Position numbers and translations under genes: made by a program | Assembly: GCA_029851835.1 (NCBI GenBank) | Contig: JARKVD010000022.1 | Coordinates: forward strand, 50,587 to 114,586 | Source of the DNA: Clostridium sp. | Lineage (GTDB): Bacteria > Bacillota > Clostridia > Clostridiales > Clostridiaceae | Reading direction: 5' to 3' | Length of the DNA: 64,000 bases | The notes under the pieces: model-generated | What the model saw: only the letters and a program-made list of their open reading frames with translations | What the model was told of the DNA's origin: nothing | Database searches by the model: none | Shown here: piece by piece, positions 15,928 to 24,112 of the stretch | Layout of the letters: every line of letters starts with the position of its first letter | Position numbering within the stretch: position 1 is the first letter of the stretch

Positions 15928-15947
15928 CTAGAAAGGACTTAGATAAA

Positions 15948-17120
15948 ATGAATTGGTTATATATTTTAGGAATAGTTATTCTTGCAGGGATTTTCATGGG
16001 GGTTTTAGTTGGTTATTTAAAACTACCTAAGGTAACGGGATATCTTTTAGCAGGTATAGTTATTGGACCATTTGTGCTTAAGCTTGTACCAAAAGAAGCT
16101 ATAAGTGGTCTATCAGTTATTTCAGAGGCCGCATTAGGGTTTATCGCATATAGTATAGGAAGTTCTCTAAACTTTAAGGATTTGAAGAAGATAGGTTCAG
16201 GAATAATTGTAATAGCGCTATTTGAGGCTATAACTGCAGTAGTTGTTGTTACTTTAGTAATGATATTTATTTTTAGACAACCATTACCATTTAGTTTAGC
16301 TATTGGTGCAATTGCATCAGCTACAGCGCCGGCAGCAACACTTATGGTATTAAGACAATATAAGGCTGAAGGACCTTTGGTTGATACTCTTATTCCAGTA
16401 GTAGCAATAGATGATGCAATTGCAGTTATTGCATTTGGAATTTGTTTAGCGATTGCACAATTTTTAATATCAGGAACAGAAGCATTAACAGTAATGGCAA
16501 TTGCTAAGCCGTTTATTGAGATTATAGGATCTATTATACTAGGAACAGTATTAGGCTTTGTATTAGCCTTTGCAAATAGATCATTTAGTAGTAAAGAGCA
16601 AACCATGAGCTTAGCCATAGGTGTAATATTATTGACAGTTGGAATCGCTGCTAGATTTGAATTATCAAGTATTTTAACTTGTATGGCGTTAGGAAGTGCC
16701 GTAAGTAATATTACGGAAGGTAAAAGTAAGTTGCTTACCGTTTTGGATAGTTTCACAAACCCAATATTTATAGCGTTTTTTACCATTTCAGGTTTAGATT
16801 TGGACTTTTCAGTATTAAGGGCTGTAGGCTTAATAGGTATTGGATATATAACATCAAGAGTTATAGGTAAAGTTCTTGGAGCATATTTAGGGTGTAAGAT
16901 TGCAAAGGCAAAACCAGTTGTGCAGAAATACTTAGGATTTACATTAGTACCACAAGCTGGGGTTGCCATAGGGTTATCTCTTTTAGTAGAGAATGCCATG
17001 CCAGCATATGGAGGTCAAATTAGGACTATCATATTAGCAGCTACTGTTATTTATGAACTTATAGGACCATTATGCACTAAGTTTGCTATTTTTAAGGCTG
17101 GAGAGGCTCAAGTAAGCTAA
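15948..17120 (+). CDS. CPA2 family cation:proton antiporter
   Basis: A 390-residue polytopic protein with about 12-13 hydrophobic segments and Na+/H+ exchanger features. These include LKLPKVTGYLLAGIVIGPF near residue 25, the paired acidic region VVAIDDAIAVIAFG near 147-160 and ASATAPAATLMVLRQY near 124. The TrkA-N/TrkA-C regulatory domains of larger CPA2 members are absent; regulation may instead come from the PII-like protein just upstream. Transported ions are not determined (Na+, K+ or organic anion). A terminator follows at 17167-17201. Confidence 0.9.
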   Translation: MNWLYILGIVILAGIFMGVLVGYLKLPKVTGYLLAGIVIGPFVLKLVPKEAISGLSVISEAALGFIAYSIGSSLNFKDLKKIGSGIIVIALFEAITAVVVVTLVMIFIFRQPLPFSLAIGAIASATAPAATLMVLRQYKAEGPLVDTLIPVVAIDDAIAVIAFGICLAIAQFLISGTEALTVMAIAKPFIEIIGSIILGTVLGFVLAFANRSFSSKEQTMSLAIGVILLTVGIAARFELSSILTCMALGSAVSNITEGKSKLLTVLDSFTNPIFIAFFTISGLDLDFSVLRAVGLIGIGYITSRVIGKVLGAYLGCKIAKAKPVVQKYLGFTLVPQAGVAIGLSLLVENAMPAYGGQIRTIILAATVIYELIGPLCTKFAIFKAGEAQVS

Positions 17121-17166
17121 TCTGTGGAGTAATATAAGATTAGGTGTATGGAATAGAATGATGTAT

Positions 17167-17201
17167 AAAAAGAGTTAGATTATGAAATCTAACTCTTTTT
17201 T
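17167..17201. terminator. Bidirectional terminator
   Basis: AAAAAGAGTTAGAT pairs with an ATCTAACTCTTTTT-type arm around a short loop. It lies between the antiporter (+) and MarR (-) genes that converge here. Confidence 0.88.
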
Positions 17202-17202
17202 A

Positions 17203-17655
17203 TTATTTATCCTGTGTATGAAAATCCTTAGGCATATTTAATTCTATCTTTTTTAATATATTTTTTAAAGTTGATAATTCGTCTTCAGAGAGACTGCCAA
17301 TCAACTTATTTTCCCAAAGAATAGATATATCAAATATCTCATCACGCTTTGCAAGAGCTTCATCTGTGAGATAGATATGATATTTACGTTTATCATATTC
17401 ATTAAGAACCGTTTTAACATATCCTGCATTTTCAAGTTTTTTTATAGCTCTTGTTGTAGTAGCCTTATCAAATGCAACTAGTTCTGTTAGTTCATCATGG
17501 CTTATTCCATCTCTAAGATATAGCTGAAGCAAAAATTGATATTGACCAAAACCTATATCATATTTTTCATACTCTTTCGATAGAAAACTGGAACCAATTC
17601 TATAAAAGTGGCTTATATAACTTCCAACAGATTTAGCTTCATATTCTTTCATCAT
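17203..17655 (-). CDS. MarR family transcriptional regulator
   Basis: A 150-residue winged-helix protein of the MarR type: an N-terminal dimerisation helix, the HTH region DGISHDELTELVAFDKATTT (about 67-86), RAIKKLENAGYVK and a wing with NEYDKRKYHIYLT. It follows the MATE gene on the same strand, separated by repeat copy 3, and most likely controls that pump. The palindromes at 19269-19320 are the best candidate operators. SD AAAGGG is 7 bases from the first ATG. Confidence 0.88.
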   Translation of the reverse strand: MMKEYEAKSVGSYISHFYRIGSSFLSKEYEKYDIGFGQYQFLLQLYLRDGISHDELTELVAFDKATTTRAIKKLENAGYVKTVLNEYDKRKYHIYLTDEALAKRDEIFDISILWENKLIGSLSEDELSTLKNILKKIELNMPKDFHTQDK

Positions 17656-17680
17656 AATACTACCCTTTCTAAATTATGCT

Positions 17681-17812
17681 TATATGAAACTCCTTCTCTT
17701 TTCATTGGAAGGAGTGCTTAAAGAGTAAGTTCCAGTAGCTAAATTATAGATTTAGACTGTCACTTAAGTTAGCCTTAGCCAAATCATAGATTTGGAGGCT
17801 TACTTAAGTATA
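17681..17812 (-). repeat. Dispersed hairpin element, copy 3 (A-A-B)
   Basis: On the minus strand the first A hairpin has TTAAGT/ACTTAA, a single A/A mismatch, AGCCT/AGGCT, CCAAATC/GATTTGG and a CTA bulge. The second A hairpin (17726-17766) has TAAGT/ACTTA, GA/GA, CAGT/ACTG, CTAAATC and AATTTAG with a CT bulge. Hairpin B (17689-17715) pairs ACTCCTTC with GAAGGAGT. It lies between the MATE and MarR genes, in the sense orientation to both. Confidence 0.85.
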
Positions 17813-17839
17813 CTAAATAACTAAACATCTAGGCAATTA

Positions 17840-19243
17840 TTAAGCAGAAACTTCTTCTTCAAAGTATATCTCTTCTTTTATTTCAGCATCTAATTTCTTT
17901 AAATTTATCATCTCTTTGAAGATTATAAAGCCAGATACCATTACTGCAAGGGTATCAGCGATAGGACCAGCAAGCCATACACCAACAAGACCAAACATTC
18001 TAGGTAGGATTAAGAAGGCTGGAATTAAAAAAATAACTTGTCTTGATAAACTTATTACCATAGCTTTTTTTGGCTTACCCACAGCTTGGTAGAATGTAGA
18101 AGCAGTCATTTGAATACCTATTAAAGGCATTGATAGAAGGAATAGCTTCATTCCTGATACTGTAATGCCTGTAAGTTCAGGATCTTTGTTGAACATTGAA
18201 ACAGCTAGCTCAGGGAAGGCTTGGACTACTACAGAACTTATAGTTAATATTACTGTACATGCAATTAAGCCATATACATAAGTTTGTCTTACACGGGCAT
18301 AATTTTTAGCACCGTAGTTATATCCTATAATAGGCTGAGAACCTTGGTTTAATCCGTATATAGGCATTACGAATATTGAGCATACAGAGGTGATAATAGC
18401 CATAGCACCGATTGCTAAGTCGCCACCATAAGTCATTAAAGCATTATTTGCAATTACAGAAACGATACTTGATGCAACCTGCATTAAAAATGGTGAAAGA
18501 CCAATCATTAAGATTCCTTTAACTACAGGTGAATTTAATTTCATAGTTGAAGTTTTAAGTTTAATAGAAGACTTTTTGCTCTTAGTGAAGTAGTATAATA
18601 CCCAGCATCCAGCAACAAATTGAGAGATAACTGTAGCATAGGCAGCACCCTGAATACCAAGATTAAGACTAAATATAAAGATTGGGTCTAAAATTATGTT
18701 GATTATGGCACCAATCATCATGGTATACATACTTATTTTAGGATTTCCATCTGAACGAACAGAGTTGTTTAATCCAAAGGCAAATAAATTGCAGATTGTA
18801 CCCCAGAATAGAGGTCTAATATATGCAAGGGCATAGGGCAGAGTATTTTCGCTGGCACCAAATAGAGTAAGGATTTGTTCTGCGAAGACATTTCCAAGAA
18901 CAGCAATAGCTGCGCTAATGATTAGAATTAAGGTTAATCCATTACCTAAGTAGTTTTCAGCTTCATCTTTTCTTTTTTTACCAAAGGCTATAGAGATGCT
19001 TGCACATGTACCTATACCAACTAGCATACCGAAGGCTGTAATAATTTGTGTTACGGGCATTGTGATACCAACTCCAGTTATAGCAAGACCTCCTACATTA
19101 GGAATATTACCTATATAGATTCTGTCTATAACGTTATAAAGCATATTTACAACCATTCCTACAATGGCAGGAATAGAAAATTTAATTAAGAGCTTAGTAA
19201 TACTTTCCGTTCCAAGATTATCTTGAGTGTTTTTTAAAGACAT
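17840..19243 (-). CDS. MATE family efflux transporter (first of two in window)
   Basis: A 467-residue, 12-segment membrane protein of the MATE/NorM-DinF superfamily: TKLLIKFSIPAIVGMVVNMLY at the N-terminus, IYIGNIPNVGGLAITG, and the internally repeated second half. It probably exports cationic drugs or toxic metabolites using Na+ or H+. ATG 19243 is chosen over 19252 because AAAGG lies 9 bases before it and touches the upstream ATG. Two palindromes lie at 19269-19320 just before the start, so repression by the adjacent MarR is likely. An acidic C-terminal tail (EIKEEIYFEEE) is present. Confidence 0.9.
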   Translation of the reverse strand: MSLKNTQDNLGTESITKLLIKFSIPAIVGMVVNMLYNVIDRIYIGNIPNVGGLAITGVGITMPVTQIITAFGMLVGIGTCASISIAFGKKRKDEAENYLGNGLTLILIISAAIAVLGNVFAEQILTLFGASENTLPYALAYIRPLFWGTICNLFAFGLNNSVRSDGNPKISMYTMMIGAIINIILDPIFIFSLNLGIQGAAYATVISQFVAGCWVLYYFTKSKKSSIKLKTSTMKLNSPVVKGILMIGLSPFLMQVASSIVSVIANNALMTYGGDLAIGAMAIITSVCSIFVMPIYGLNQGSQPIIGYNYGAKNYARVRQTYVYGLIACTVILTISSVVVQAFPELAVSMFNKDPELTGITVSGMKLFLLSMPLIGIQMTASTFYQAVGKPKKAMVISLSRQVIFLIPAFLILPRMFGLVGVWLAGPIADTLAVMVSGFIIFKEMINLKKLDAEIKEEIYFEEEVSA

Positions 19244-19268
19244 AAAATTCATCCTTTCTTCTTATGTT

Positions 19269-19320
19269 GTTGCGCATGCAACGAAATATAGCTTATCATA
19301 AAAATGTTGCATATGCAACA
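19269..19320 (-). promoter_or_regulatory. Two palindromic operators upstream of MATE/MarR
   Basis: A perfect 16-bp palindrome TGTTGCATATGCAACA (19305-19320) and a close relative GTTGC-GCAT-GCAAC (19269-19282) lie 37 bp apart, centre to centre, immediately upstream of the MATE start. Their size and position fit MarR dimer binding over the promoter and leader. Confidence 0.7.
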
Positions 19321-19325
19321 AACTT

Positions 19326-19369
19326 AAAAAAGATGAAAAGATTATTTAAATAATCTTTTCATCTTTTTC
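19326..19369. terminator. Terminator between the patatin and MATE genes
   Basis: AAAAAGATGAAAAGATTA pairs with TAATCTTTTCATCTTTTT around TTTAAA. It ends the minus-strand patatin transcript before the MATE promoter. Confidence 0.88.
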
Positions 19370-19377
19370 AGAATATT

Positions 19378-20220
19378 TTAGGTTAAAAGGCTGCGAATTT
19401 CATCAATTCGCTCTATGGCCATTTTATATCCATGTTCATAGGCATGGGTAATTTTATTGATGTCTTTTTCAAAGCTATCTATACCATCTTCTACAGTAGG
19501 GCGAAGAATTATAGCTTTACCATCAGCCTCAAGCTCTTCACAAAACTTAACTGTTTCGTTGTATTGAAGATGTCTTTTAAGAAAAGTATCTTTAAGTTTT
19601 GGATATTTTTTATTTAGAATTTTTGAAGCTACAACATTACCTTTGCTTAAAGTTTTAACATATCCTTTAGGTCTAGTTAATATTATTAGATGTTTTTCAT
19701 TACCATCTGCAATTGCTTTTCTTATAGGAATAGGGTCACATAGGCCTCCATCAAAATAATCTGTATTATTTATTTTTATTGGAGGAAAGAAAAGAGGGAT
19801 GGCGCAGGTTGCACGAATCATAGTGCATTTTTCATCCAAGTCTTTACCATTTATATATTCTGATTTACCAGTTTCAGCATTAGTAACACCAACCAGGATT
19901 TTTCCATCATATTTATTGAAGGTTTCAAAATCAAAAGGATCTAATTTATTAGGTACCTCATCAAAGGCAAAATCTAAACCAAAAATACTTCTACATTTTA
20001 AAAAGTTCATCGCTCCAATATATCGCTTATCATGTCTATAGTTTTTCAGAATTCTATAGCTTCGTTCTTTTTGTTTTGAAATATAAGAAAATCCATTAGT
20101 AATTCCTGCAGAAACACCAATGCAGTATGGAAACATAATATCATTGTCTAGAAGGGCATCCATTACACCAGAGCTAAATACTGGTCTAAAAGTTCCTCCT
20201 TCAAGAATTATACTGCTCAT
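19378..20220 (-). CDS. Patatin-like phospholipase (YjjU/RssA type)
   Basis: A 280-residue cytosolic protein with the patatin catalytic layout. The oxyanion region is EGGTFRPVFSSG (about 7-18), the nucleophile elbow is GVSAG (36-40, Ser38) and the catalytic Asp lies in YFDGGLCDPIP. It should hydrolyse acyl groups from lipids; a physiological substrate is not known. ATG 20220 is preferred over 20229 because AAGGAG touches the upstream ATG but is 9 bases from this one. That SD borders the dispersed hairpin element at 20228-20363. Confidence 0.88.
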   Translation of the reverse strand: MSSIILEGGTFRPVFSSGVMDALLDNDIMFPYCIGVSAGITNGFSYISKQKERSYRILKNYRHDKRYIGAMNFLKCRSIFGLDFAFDEVPNKLDPFDFETFNKYDGKILVGVTNAETGKSEYINGKDLDEKCTMIRATCAIPLFFPPIKINNTDYFDGGLCDPIPIRKAIADGNEKHLIILTRPKGYVKTLSKGNVVASKILNKKYPKLKDTFLKRHLQYNETVKFCEELEADGKAIILRPTVEDGIDSFEKDINKITHAYEHGYKMAIERIDEIRSLLT

Positions 20221-20227
20221 TAATCTC

Positions 20228-20363
20228 ATCTCCTTAAGTGAGTATCCAAATCTATGATTTGGCTAATACGAACTTACTCCACCGAAGGAATGTGAGGTGG
20301 AGTTTCCTTAATAAAGTATCCAGAAGTGGCAATCCAAATCTTTGGTTTGGTAATTGAAACTTC
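20228..20363 (+). repeat. Dispersed hairpin element, copy 4 (A-B-A)
   Basis: Hairpin A (20235-20276): TAAGT/ACTTA, GA/GA, GTAT/ATAC, CTA bulge, CCAAATC/GATTTGG. Hairpin B (20276-20303): ACTCCACC/GGTGGAGT, a double-sided change from other copies. Second A-type hairpin (20323-20363): GAAGT/ACTTC, CAAT/ATTG, CCAAATC/GGTTTGG with a TA bulge. The left edge carries the reverse complement of the patatin SD. Confidence 0.88.
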
Positions 20364-20491
20364 AATTTAAATTATAACTTATATTTTTGAAAATTCAAAC
20401 TGGGAGATAAAAAGACAGGGGGTTACATGATAAAATAAAGATATTGAGTCAAAGATTTAGGAGAAAACTAAAAGTGGAGGTAATATTTAAA

Positions 20492-21154
20492 ATGATTAAC
20501 ATAAATATAGCAGATGAATTAAAGAATAAATGTCCGGGGATAGCACTTGGTTGTATCGAAGCTGAAGTTCAGGTGAAGGAAGGTTCAAGGAAGCTTTGGG
20601 AAATTATTAATGCAAAGTACAGTGAAATACAAGATAACTTGAATCAAGAAGAAATATTAAAGGTTCCAAACATAAGTGCTTCAAGAAAAGCGTATAAAGC
20701 TATTGGGAAAGATCCAAGTAGATATAGGCTTTCATCAGAATCACTTTTAAAAAGAGTTGTTAAAGGATTAGGTTTATATAGGGTAAATAATGTAGTTGAT
20801 ATAAATAATTTAATATCATTAATCAGTGGTTATTCTGTGGGAACCTATGATTTGAATAAGGTACAGGGTGAAATAGCTTTTGTTATAGGTAAGGCTGGTG
20901 AAACCTATAATGGTATAGGTCGTGGTCCAATAAATCTAGAAAAGTTACCAGTGTTTGAGGATGATCTTGGAAAGTTTGGAAGTAGTACTTCAGATTCAGA
21001 AAGAGCTATGATTACTGAAGAAACTAAACGTATATTAATGAATATAATCTCCTTTGATGGTGAAGATGAATTAGGAAAATACATGGATTATGCCATTGAG
21101 TTATTAGATATATATGCAGATGGAAAACTTATTGATAAAAAAATTGTGAGATAG
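20492..21154 (+). CDS. B3/B4 tRNA-binding domain protein (PheT-like)
   Basis: A 220-residue stand-alone copy of the B3/B4 domain found in the phenylalanyl-tRNA synthetase beta chain. Visible features are a CPGIALGCIEAEVQV strand near the N-terminus, the SRKAYKAIGKDPSRYRLSSE stretch (about 70-89) and VVDINNLISL. Free-standing members are thought to help in aminoacyl-tRNA proofreading or sugar/amino acid binding, but this is not established. ATG 20492 follows GGAGGTAATAT. The WYL regulator starts 16 bases after it, so they may be co-transcribed. Confidence 0.85.
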   Translation: MININIADELKNKCPGIALGCIEAEVQVKEGSRKLWEIINAKYSEIQDNLNQEEILKVPNISASRKAYKAIGKDPSRYRLSSESLLKRVVKGLGLYRVNNVVDINNLISLISGYSVGTYDLNKVQGEIAFVIGKAGETYNGIGRGPINLEKLPVFEDDLGKFGSSTSDSERAMITEETKRILMNIISFDGEDELGKYMDYAIELLDIYADGKLIDKKIVR

Positions 21155-21170
21155 ATTTTGGAGTTAAGAA

Positions 21171-22079
21171 ATGAAGTTAGATAGATTAGTAGCAATTATA
21201 ATGCTTTTAAATAATCGAGAAAGGATTACAGCGAAGGAACTTTCAGAAAAATTTCATGTTTCGACGAAAACTATACAACGAGATATAGAAATTATAGAAA
21301 GGGCTGGAATCCCTATTATATCTTTTAAAGGAAATGGCGGCGGTTATGGCATTATTGAAGAGTTTAAAGTAAACAAATCTTCAATGACAAAGGAAGAGGC
21401 AGCTCTGCTTAATAAACTTTTAAAGGGGATAAATGAATCCTATGAAAATATTGAAACTATAGCTTTAATTAATAAGCTTGAAAGCATAAAGCCTTATGAG
21501 AATAGCTGTGAAGATAGGTTGATCATAGATTTTTCTAAATGGGGAAGAGGGGAAAGTTTAAACAAAATTATCAATACAATAGACAAAGCAATTTTAAATA
21601 GAAATCCAATAAATTTTCAATATGTTAACGGTAATGGAGAATGTACTATAAGGACAGTAGAGCCCTATAAGATAATCTTTAAATCATTAAGCTGGTATGT
21701 TTATGGCTTTTGCACCTTAAAAAATGAAATGAGAATTTTCAAGGTAAACAGAATGAAAGATATTCAGGTTCATGAGGAGCATTTTGATGTTAAAGAGATT
21801 GTTGATGAAAATATTTTTAAAGAAAATCACTATGAAAAAACTGAAATTACCTTAAGGTTTAAAGATAACTTTAAGGGGATGATTATGGAGAGTTTTGAGG
21901 ATTACCAAGAGCTCCAGAAAGAAAAAGGACTTATTACAGCTGTAATCAAAATACCTTATAGTAACTGGGTTGAAGGAATGATTTTAAGTTTTGGGTATAC
22001 TGTGGAGGTTATTGAGCCGGAGTTTTTAAGAAATAGTATTAAAGAAAAATTAGAAAAAATGATTAACCTGTATAAGTAA
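21171..22079 (+). CDS. HTH/WYL domain transcriptional regulator
   Basis: The 302-residue protein has an N-terminal DeoR-like winged helix (LDRLVAIIMLLNNRERITAK, then ELSEKFHVSTKTIQRDIEII). A WYL domain follows (around 140-230, including INFQYVNGNGE and SWYVYGFCTLKNEMRIFKV) and then a WCX-type C-terminal segment. WYL domains bind nucleic acid or other ligands and turn regulators on or off. The spacing of 16 bases from the B3/B4 gene suggests one operon. Targets are unknown. Confidence 0.9.
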   Translation: MKLDRLVAIIMLLNNRERITAKELSEKFHVSTKTIQRDIEIIERAGIPIISFKGNGGGYGIIEEFKVNKSSMTKEEAALLNKLLKGINESYENIETIALINKLESIKPYENSCEDRLIIDFSKWGRGESLNKIINTIDKAILNRNPINFQYVNGNGECTIRTVEPYKIIFKSLSWYVYGFCTLKNEMRIFKVNRMKDIQVHEEHFDVKEIVDENIFKENHYEKTEITLRFKDNFKGMIMESFEDYQELQKEKGLITAVIKIPYSNWVEGMILSFGYTVEVIEPEFLRNSIKEKLEKMINLYK

Positions 22080-22112
22080 TACTTTACAGGTTAATATTGT
22101 TAATATATAATA

Positions 22113-22133
22113 ATACATAGATATACTATGTAT
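22113..22133 (+). promoter_or_regulatory. PadR-type palindromic operator/promoter
   Basis: ATACATAG and CTATGTAT are perfect inverted arms around the 5-base centre ATATA, a 21-bp palindrome. A -10-like TATACT (22122-22127) lies inside it. PadR proteins bind ATGT/ACAT palindromes, so autoregulation of the gene at 22160 is likely. Confidence 0.7.
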
Positions 22134-22159
22134 AGTAATCCGAGGTAAGGAGTGAGAAG

Positions 22160-22504
22160 ATGAAAATTAACAAAGAGCTTTTAAAGGGAAGCACCACAAT
22201 ACTAATTTTGAGTATTCTTAATCGTAAGGATATGTATGGATACGAAATGATAAAGGAAATTGAAGATAGGTCAAAGGGGGTTTTTTCATTTAAGGAAGGA
22301 ACTCTTTATCCAATACTTCATGGGCTTGAGCATGAGAACTTTATCGAATCTTATTGGGATTTAGGTGAAGGTAAACGCAGGAGGAAGTATTATAGAATAA
22401 CAGAATCAGGTAAAGGAATTCTTGAAGAGAAAGAAAAGGAATGGAAGTTATTTAGTAATACTGTCAATGAGGTGTTAGGGGGGAAATTTATATGTCTTCA
22501 ATAA
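22160..22504 (+). CDS. PadR family transcriptional regulator
   Basis: A 114-residue winged-helix protein with the PadR N-terminal signature (LKGSTTILILSILNRKDMYG, YEMIKEIEDRS, FSFKEGTLYPILHGLEHENF, then the wing GEGKRRRKYYRITESGK). It overlaps the next gene by 13 bases. PadR genes paired with a membrane protein carrying a HAAS prefix are a recurring two-gene module, with PadR repressing the pair until a membrane or envelope signal appears. The palindrome at 22113-22133 is the likely operator. Confidence 0.92.
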   Translation: MKINKELLKGSTTILILSILNRKDMYGYEMIKEIEDRSKGVFSFKEGTLYPILHGLEHENFIESYWDLGEGKRRRKYYRITESGKGILEEKEKEWKLFSNTVNEVLGGKFICLQ

Positions 22505-23802
22505 TTAGGGGGGAAATTGAAAAGTATATTGATGAAATCTGTGGACTTATAAGAAATAGAAGAGTTCATAATAGTATTAAAGAGGAAATTACTAATCACA
22601 TTGAAGAATTAATGCAGGATTACCTAGATGTTGGATTATCAGAGGAAGAGGCTGTAAAAAAAGCTATAGAGCAAATGGGACCTGCTGATGTGGTTGGTAG
22701 AGATTTGAATAAGGTTCACAAGGCTGTTCCAGATTGGATAACACTAGGATTAGCAAGTGTATTTATTTCAATTGGGGTTTTCGTTTTGTGGTTCATTCAG
22801 AAAAACAATATTATTTCTAATGAGTTTTTTTATACTAATTACTTTAAGAACACAATCATATACCTCATTGGCGGCATTTTATTAGCAGCAGTAGTATTTA
22901 GAATAGACTATAGAGCTTTGAAAAAACATTCAAAGTATATATATGCTGGTGGAGTTATATTGCTTATGTCTACTTTTTTATTTGGAAAAGCTATAAATGG
23001 TGCTATGGGATGGATAAGGATAGGAAATATATCTATTAATACTTTAGTGATTTCGCCGTACATAATAATAATTGGACTAAGTGGAATATTGGAAAGGGTG
23101 GATTGGAGTAGCAAAAAACAGGTTATAGGTAGTTTAGCTTTAGCCATGTTACCTGGAGTATTATTTTTGGTAGCTCGTTCCTCTGTAAATTTTGTAATAT
23201 ATTTTATTGGGGCAATAACAGTTATTATTGTTGCAGGCATGAAAGTAAAGCATATAATTTATGCATTTAGTGGAATGGTAGCTGTAATAGGTACATTTAT
23301 TCTAATTGAACCTTATAGAATTGAAAGATTTGTAACTATGTTTAATCCAGAAAGAGATACCATGGGATATGGATGGATTTATATGAAAATTGCAGAGCTT
23401 AGTAACGATGCAGGATTATTTGGAAAGGGAGCAGAACTTTCAAAGAATATATTACCAGAAATTCATACGGATTTTGTATTTACATTTATAGTGTATTGTT
23501 TTGGGTGGATAGCTGGAATAATATTAATTATTTTAATTTGTGCATTTATTGTTAGAATTGGATTTGTTGGAAGTGAGATTAAAGAGAAATATGGAAAGTT
23601 GATTGTATGTGGATTTTGTGCATTAATATCAACTCAATTTATTTTAGCTATTTTTGCTAATCTTAATGTATTACCGATATTCTCAGTGAGTATGCCTTTT
23701 ATAAGCTATGGTGGAAGCAGCCTAGTGATTAATATACTTTCAGTGAGTATAATTTCTAATGTATTTAAATGGAGAAATACACCTTATGAGACCGCAAGCT
23801 AA
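22492..23802 (+). CDS. FtsW/RodA/SpoVE-like membrane protein with N-terminal HAAS-type domain
   Basis: The 436-residue product starts with a soluble helical region (about 1-75, with KEEITNHIEELMQDYLDVGL and SEEEAVKKAIEQMGPADVVG) typical of the HAAS/permease-prefix domain. About ten membrane segments of the SEDS family follow. SEDS-like stretches include GAMGWIRIGN, NPERDTMGYGW and the C-terminal MPFISYGGSS. SEDS proteins polymerise peptidoglycan glycan strands from lipid II. The prefix and the overlapping PadR gene suggest conditional rather than housekeeping use, for example under envelope stress or in sporulation. Confidence 0.88.
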   Translation: MSSIIRGEIEKYIDEICGLIRNRRVHNSIKEEITNHIEELMQDYLDVGLSEEEAVKKAIEQMGPADVVGRDLNKVHKAVPDWITLGLASVFISIGVFVLWFIQKNNIISNEFFYTNYFKNTIIYLIGGILLAAVVFRIDYRALKKHSKYIYAGGVILLMSTFLFGKAINGAMGWIRIGNISINTLVISPYIIIIGLSGILERVDWSSKKQVIGSLALAMLPGVLFLVARSSVNFVIYFIGAITVIIVAGMKVKHIIYAFSGMVAVIGTFILIEPYRIERFVTMFNPERDTMGYGWIYMKIAELSNDAGLFGKGAELSKNILPEIHTDFVFTFIVYCFGWIAGIILIILICAFIVRIGFVGSEIKEKYGKLIVCGFCALISTQFILAIFANLNVLPIFSVSMPFISYGGSSLVINILSVSIISNVFKWRNTPYETAS

Positions 23803-23824
23803 AAATTGATTGGAGAAAAGTAAA

Positions 23825-24038
23825 ATGGGGGATTTTGTAGCCTTTAAAAATTTTGATAAATATAAGCTTTCCTTAAAAGATGAAAGGGATTACTTAGAGT
23901 TAGGAGTTCTTAAGGAAGTGTTTAATGGAAGATACAGAGGTATTTAATATCTTTCAGCAACAAGAGTCTGAGGATTTAAAAGTAGAGTTTTTAAATTCTG
24001 ATGGTGAAGTTAACGATGAAATTAAATATTTAAGATAA
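23825..24038 (+). pseudogene. Possible frameshifted small gene (two short overlapping frames)
   Basis: An ATG at 23825 with GGAGAAAAG upstream gives 40 codons (MGDFVAFKNFDKYKLSL..., stop 23945-23947). A second frame from ATG 23925 gives 37 codons (MEDTEVFNIFQQQESEDLKV..., stop 24036-24038). The two overlap by 23 bases. Both have bacterial-like composition and a terminator follows at 24042, so a single ~70-residue gene broken by a frameshift is the simplest reading. Two separate small proteins remain possible. No family is recognised. Confidence 0.4.
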
Positions 24039-24041
24039 CTT

Positions 24042-24079
24042 AAACAAATAGGACACTATGATGTCCTATTTGTTTCTTT
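24042..24079 (+). terminator. Terminator before the GyrI-like gene
   Basis: AAACAAATAGGAC pairs with GTCCTATTTGTTT around an 8-nt loop and is followed by CTTTAT. Confidence 0.82.
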
Positions 24080-24112
24080 ATAATAAATATAAAGAAATGG
24101 AGGTAGTTAAAT

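Noticed and set aside
16013..16999. 328-codon minus-strand frame opposite the CPA2 antiporter
   Set aside because: Long but antisense to a well-supported membrane protein; rich in Ala/Ile/Thr/Pro as expected for a reverse-complement shadow.
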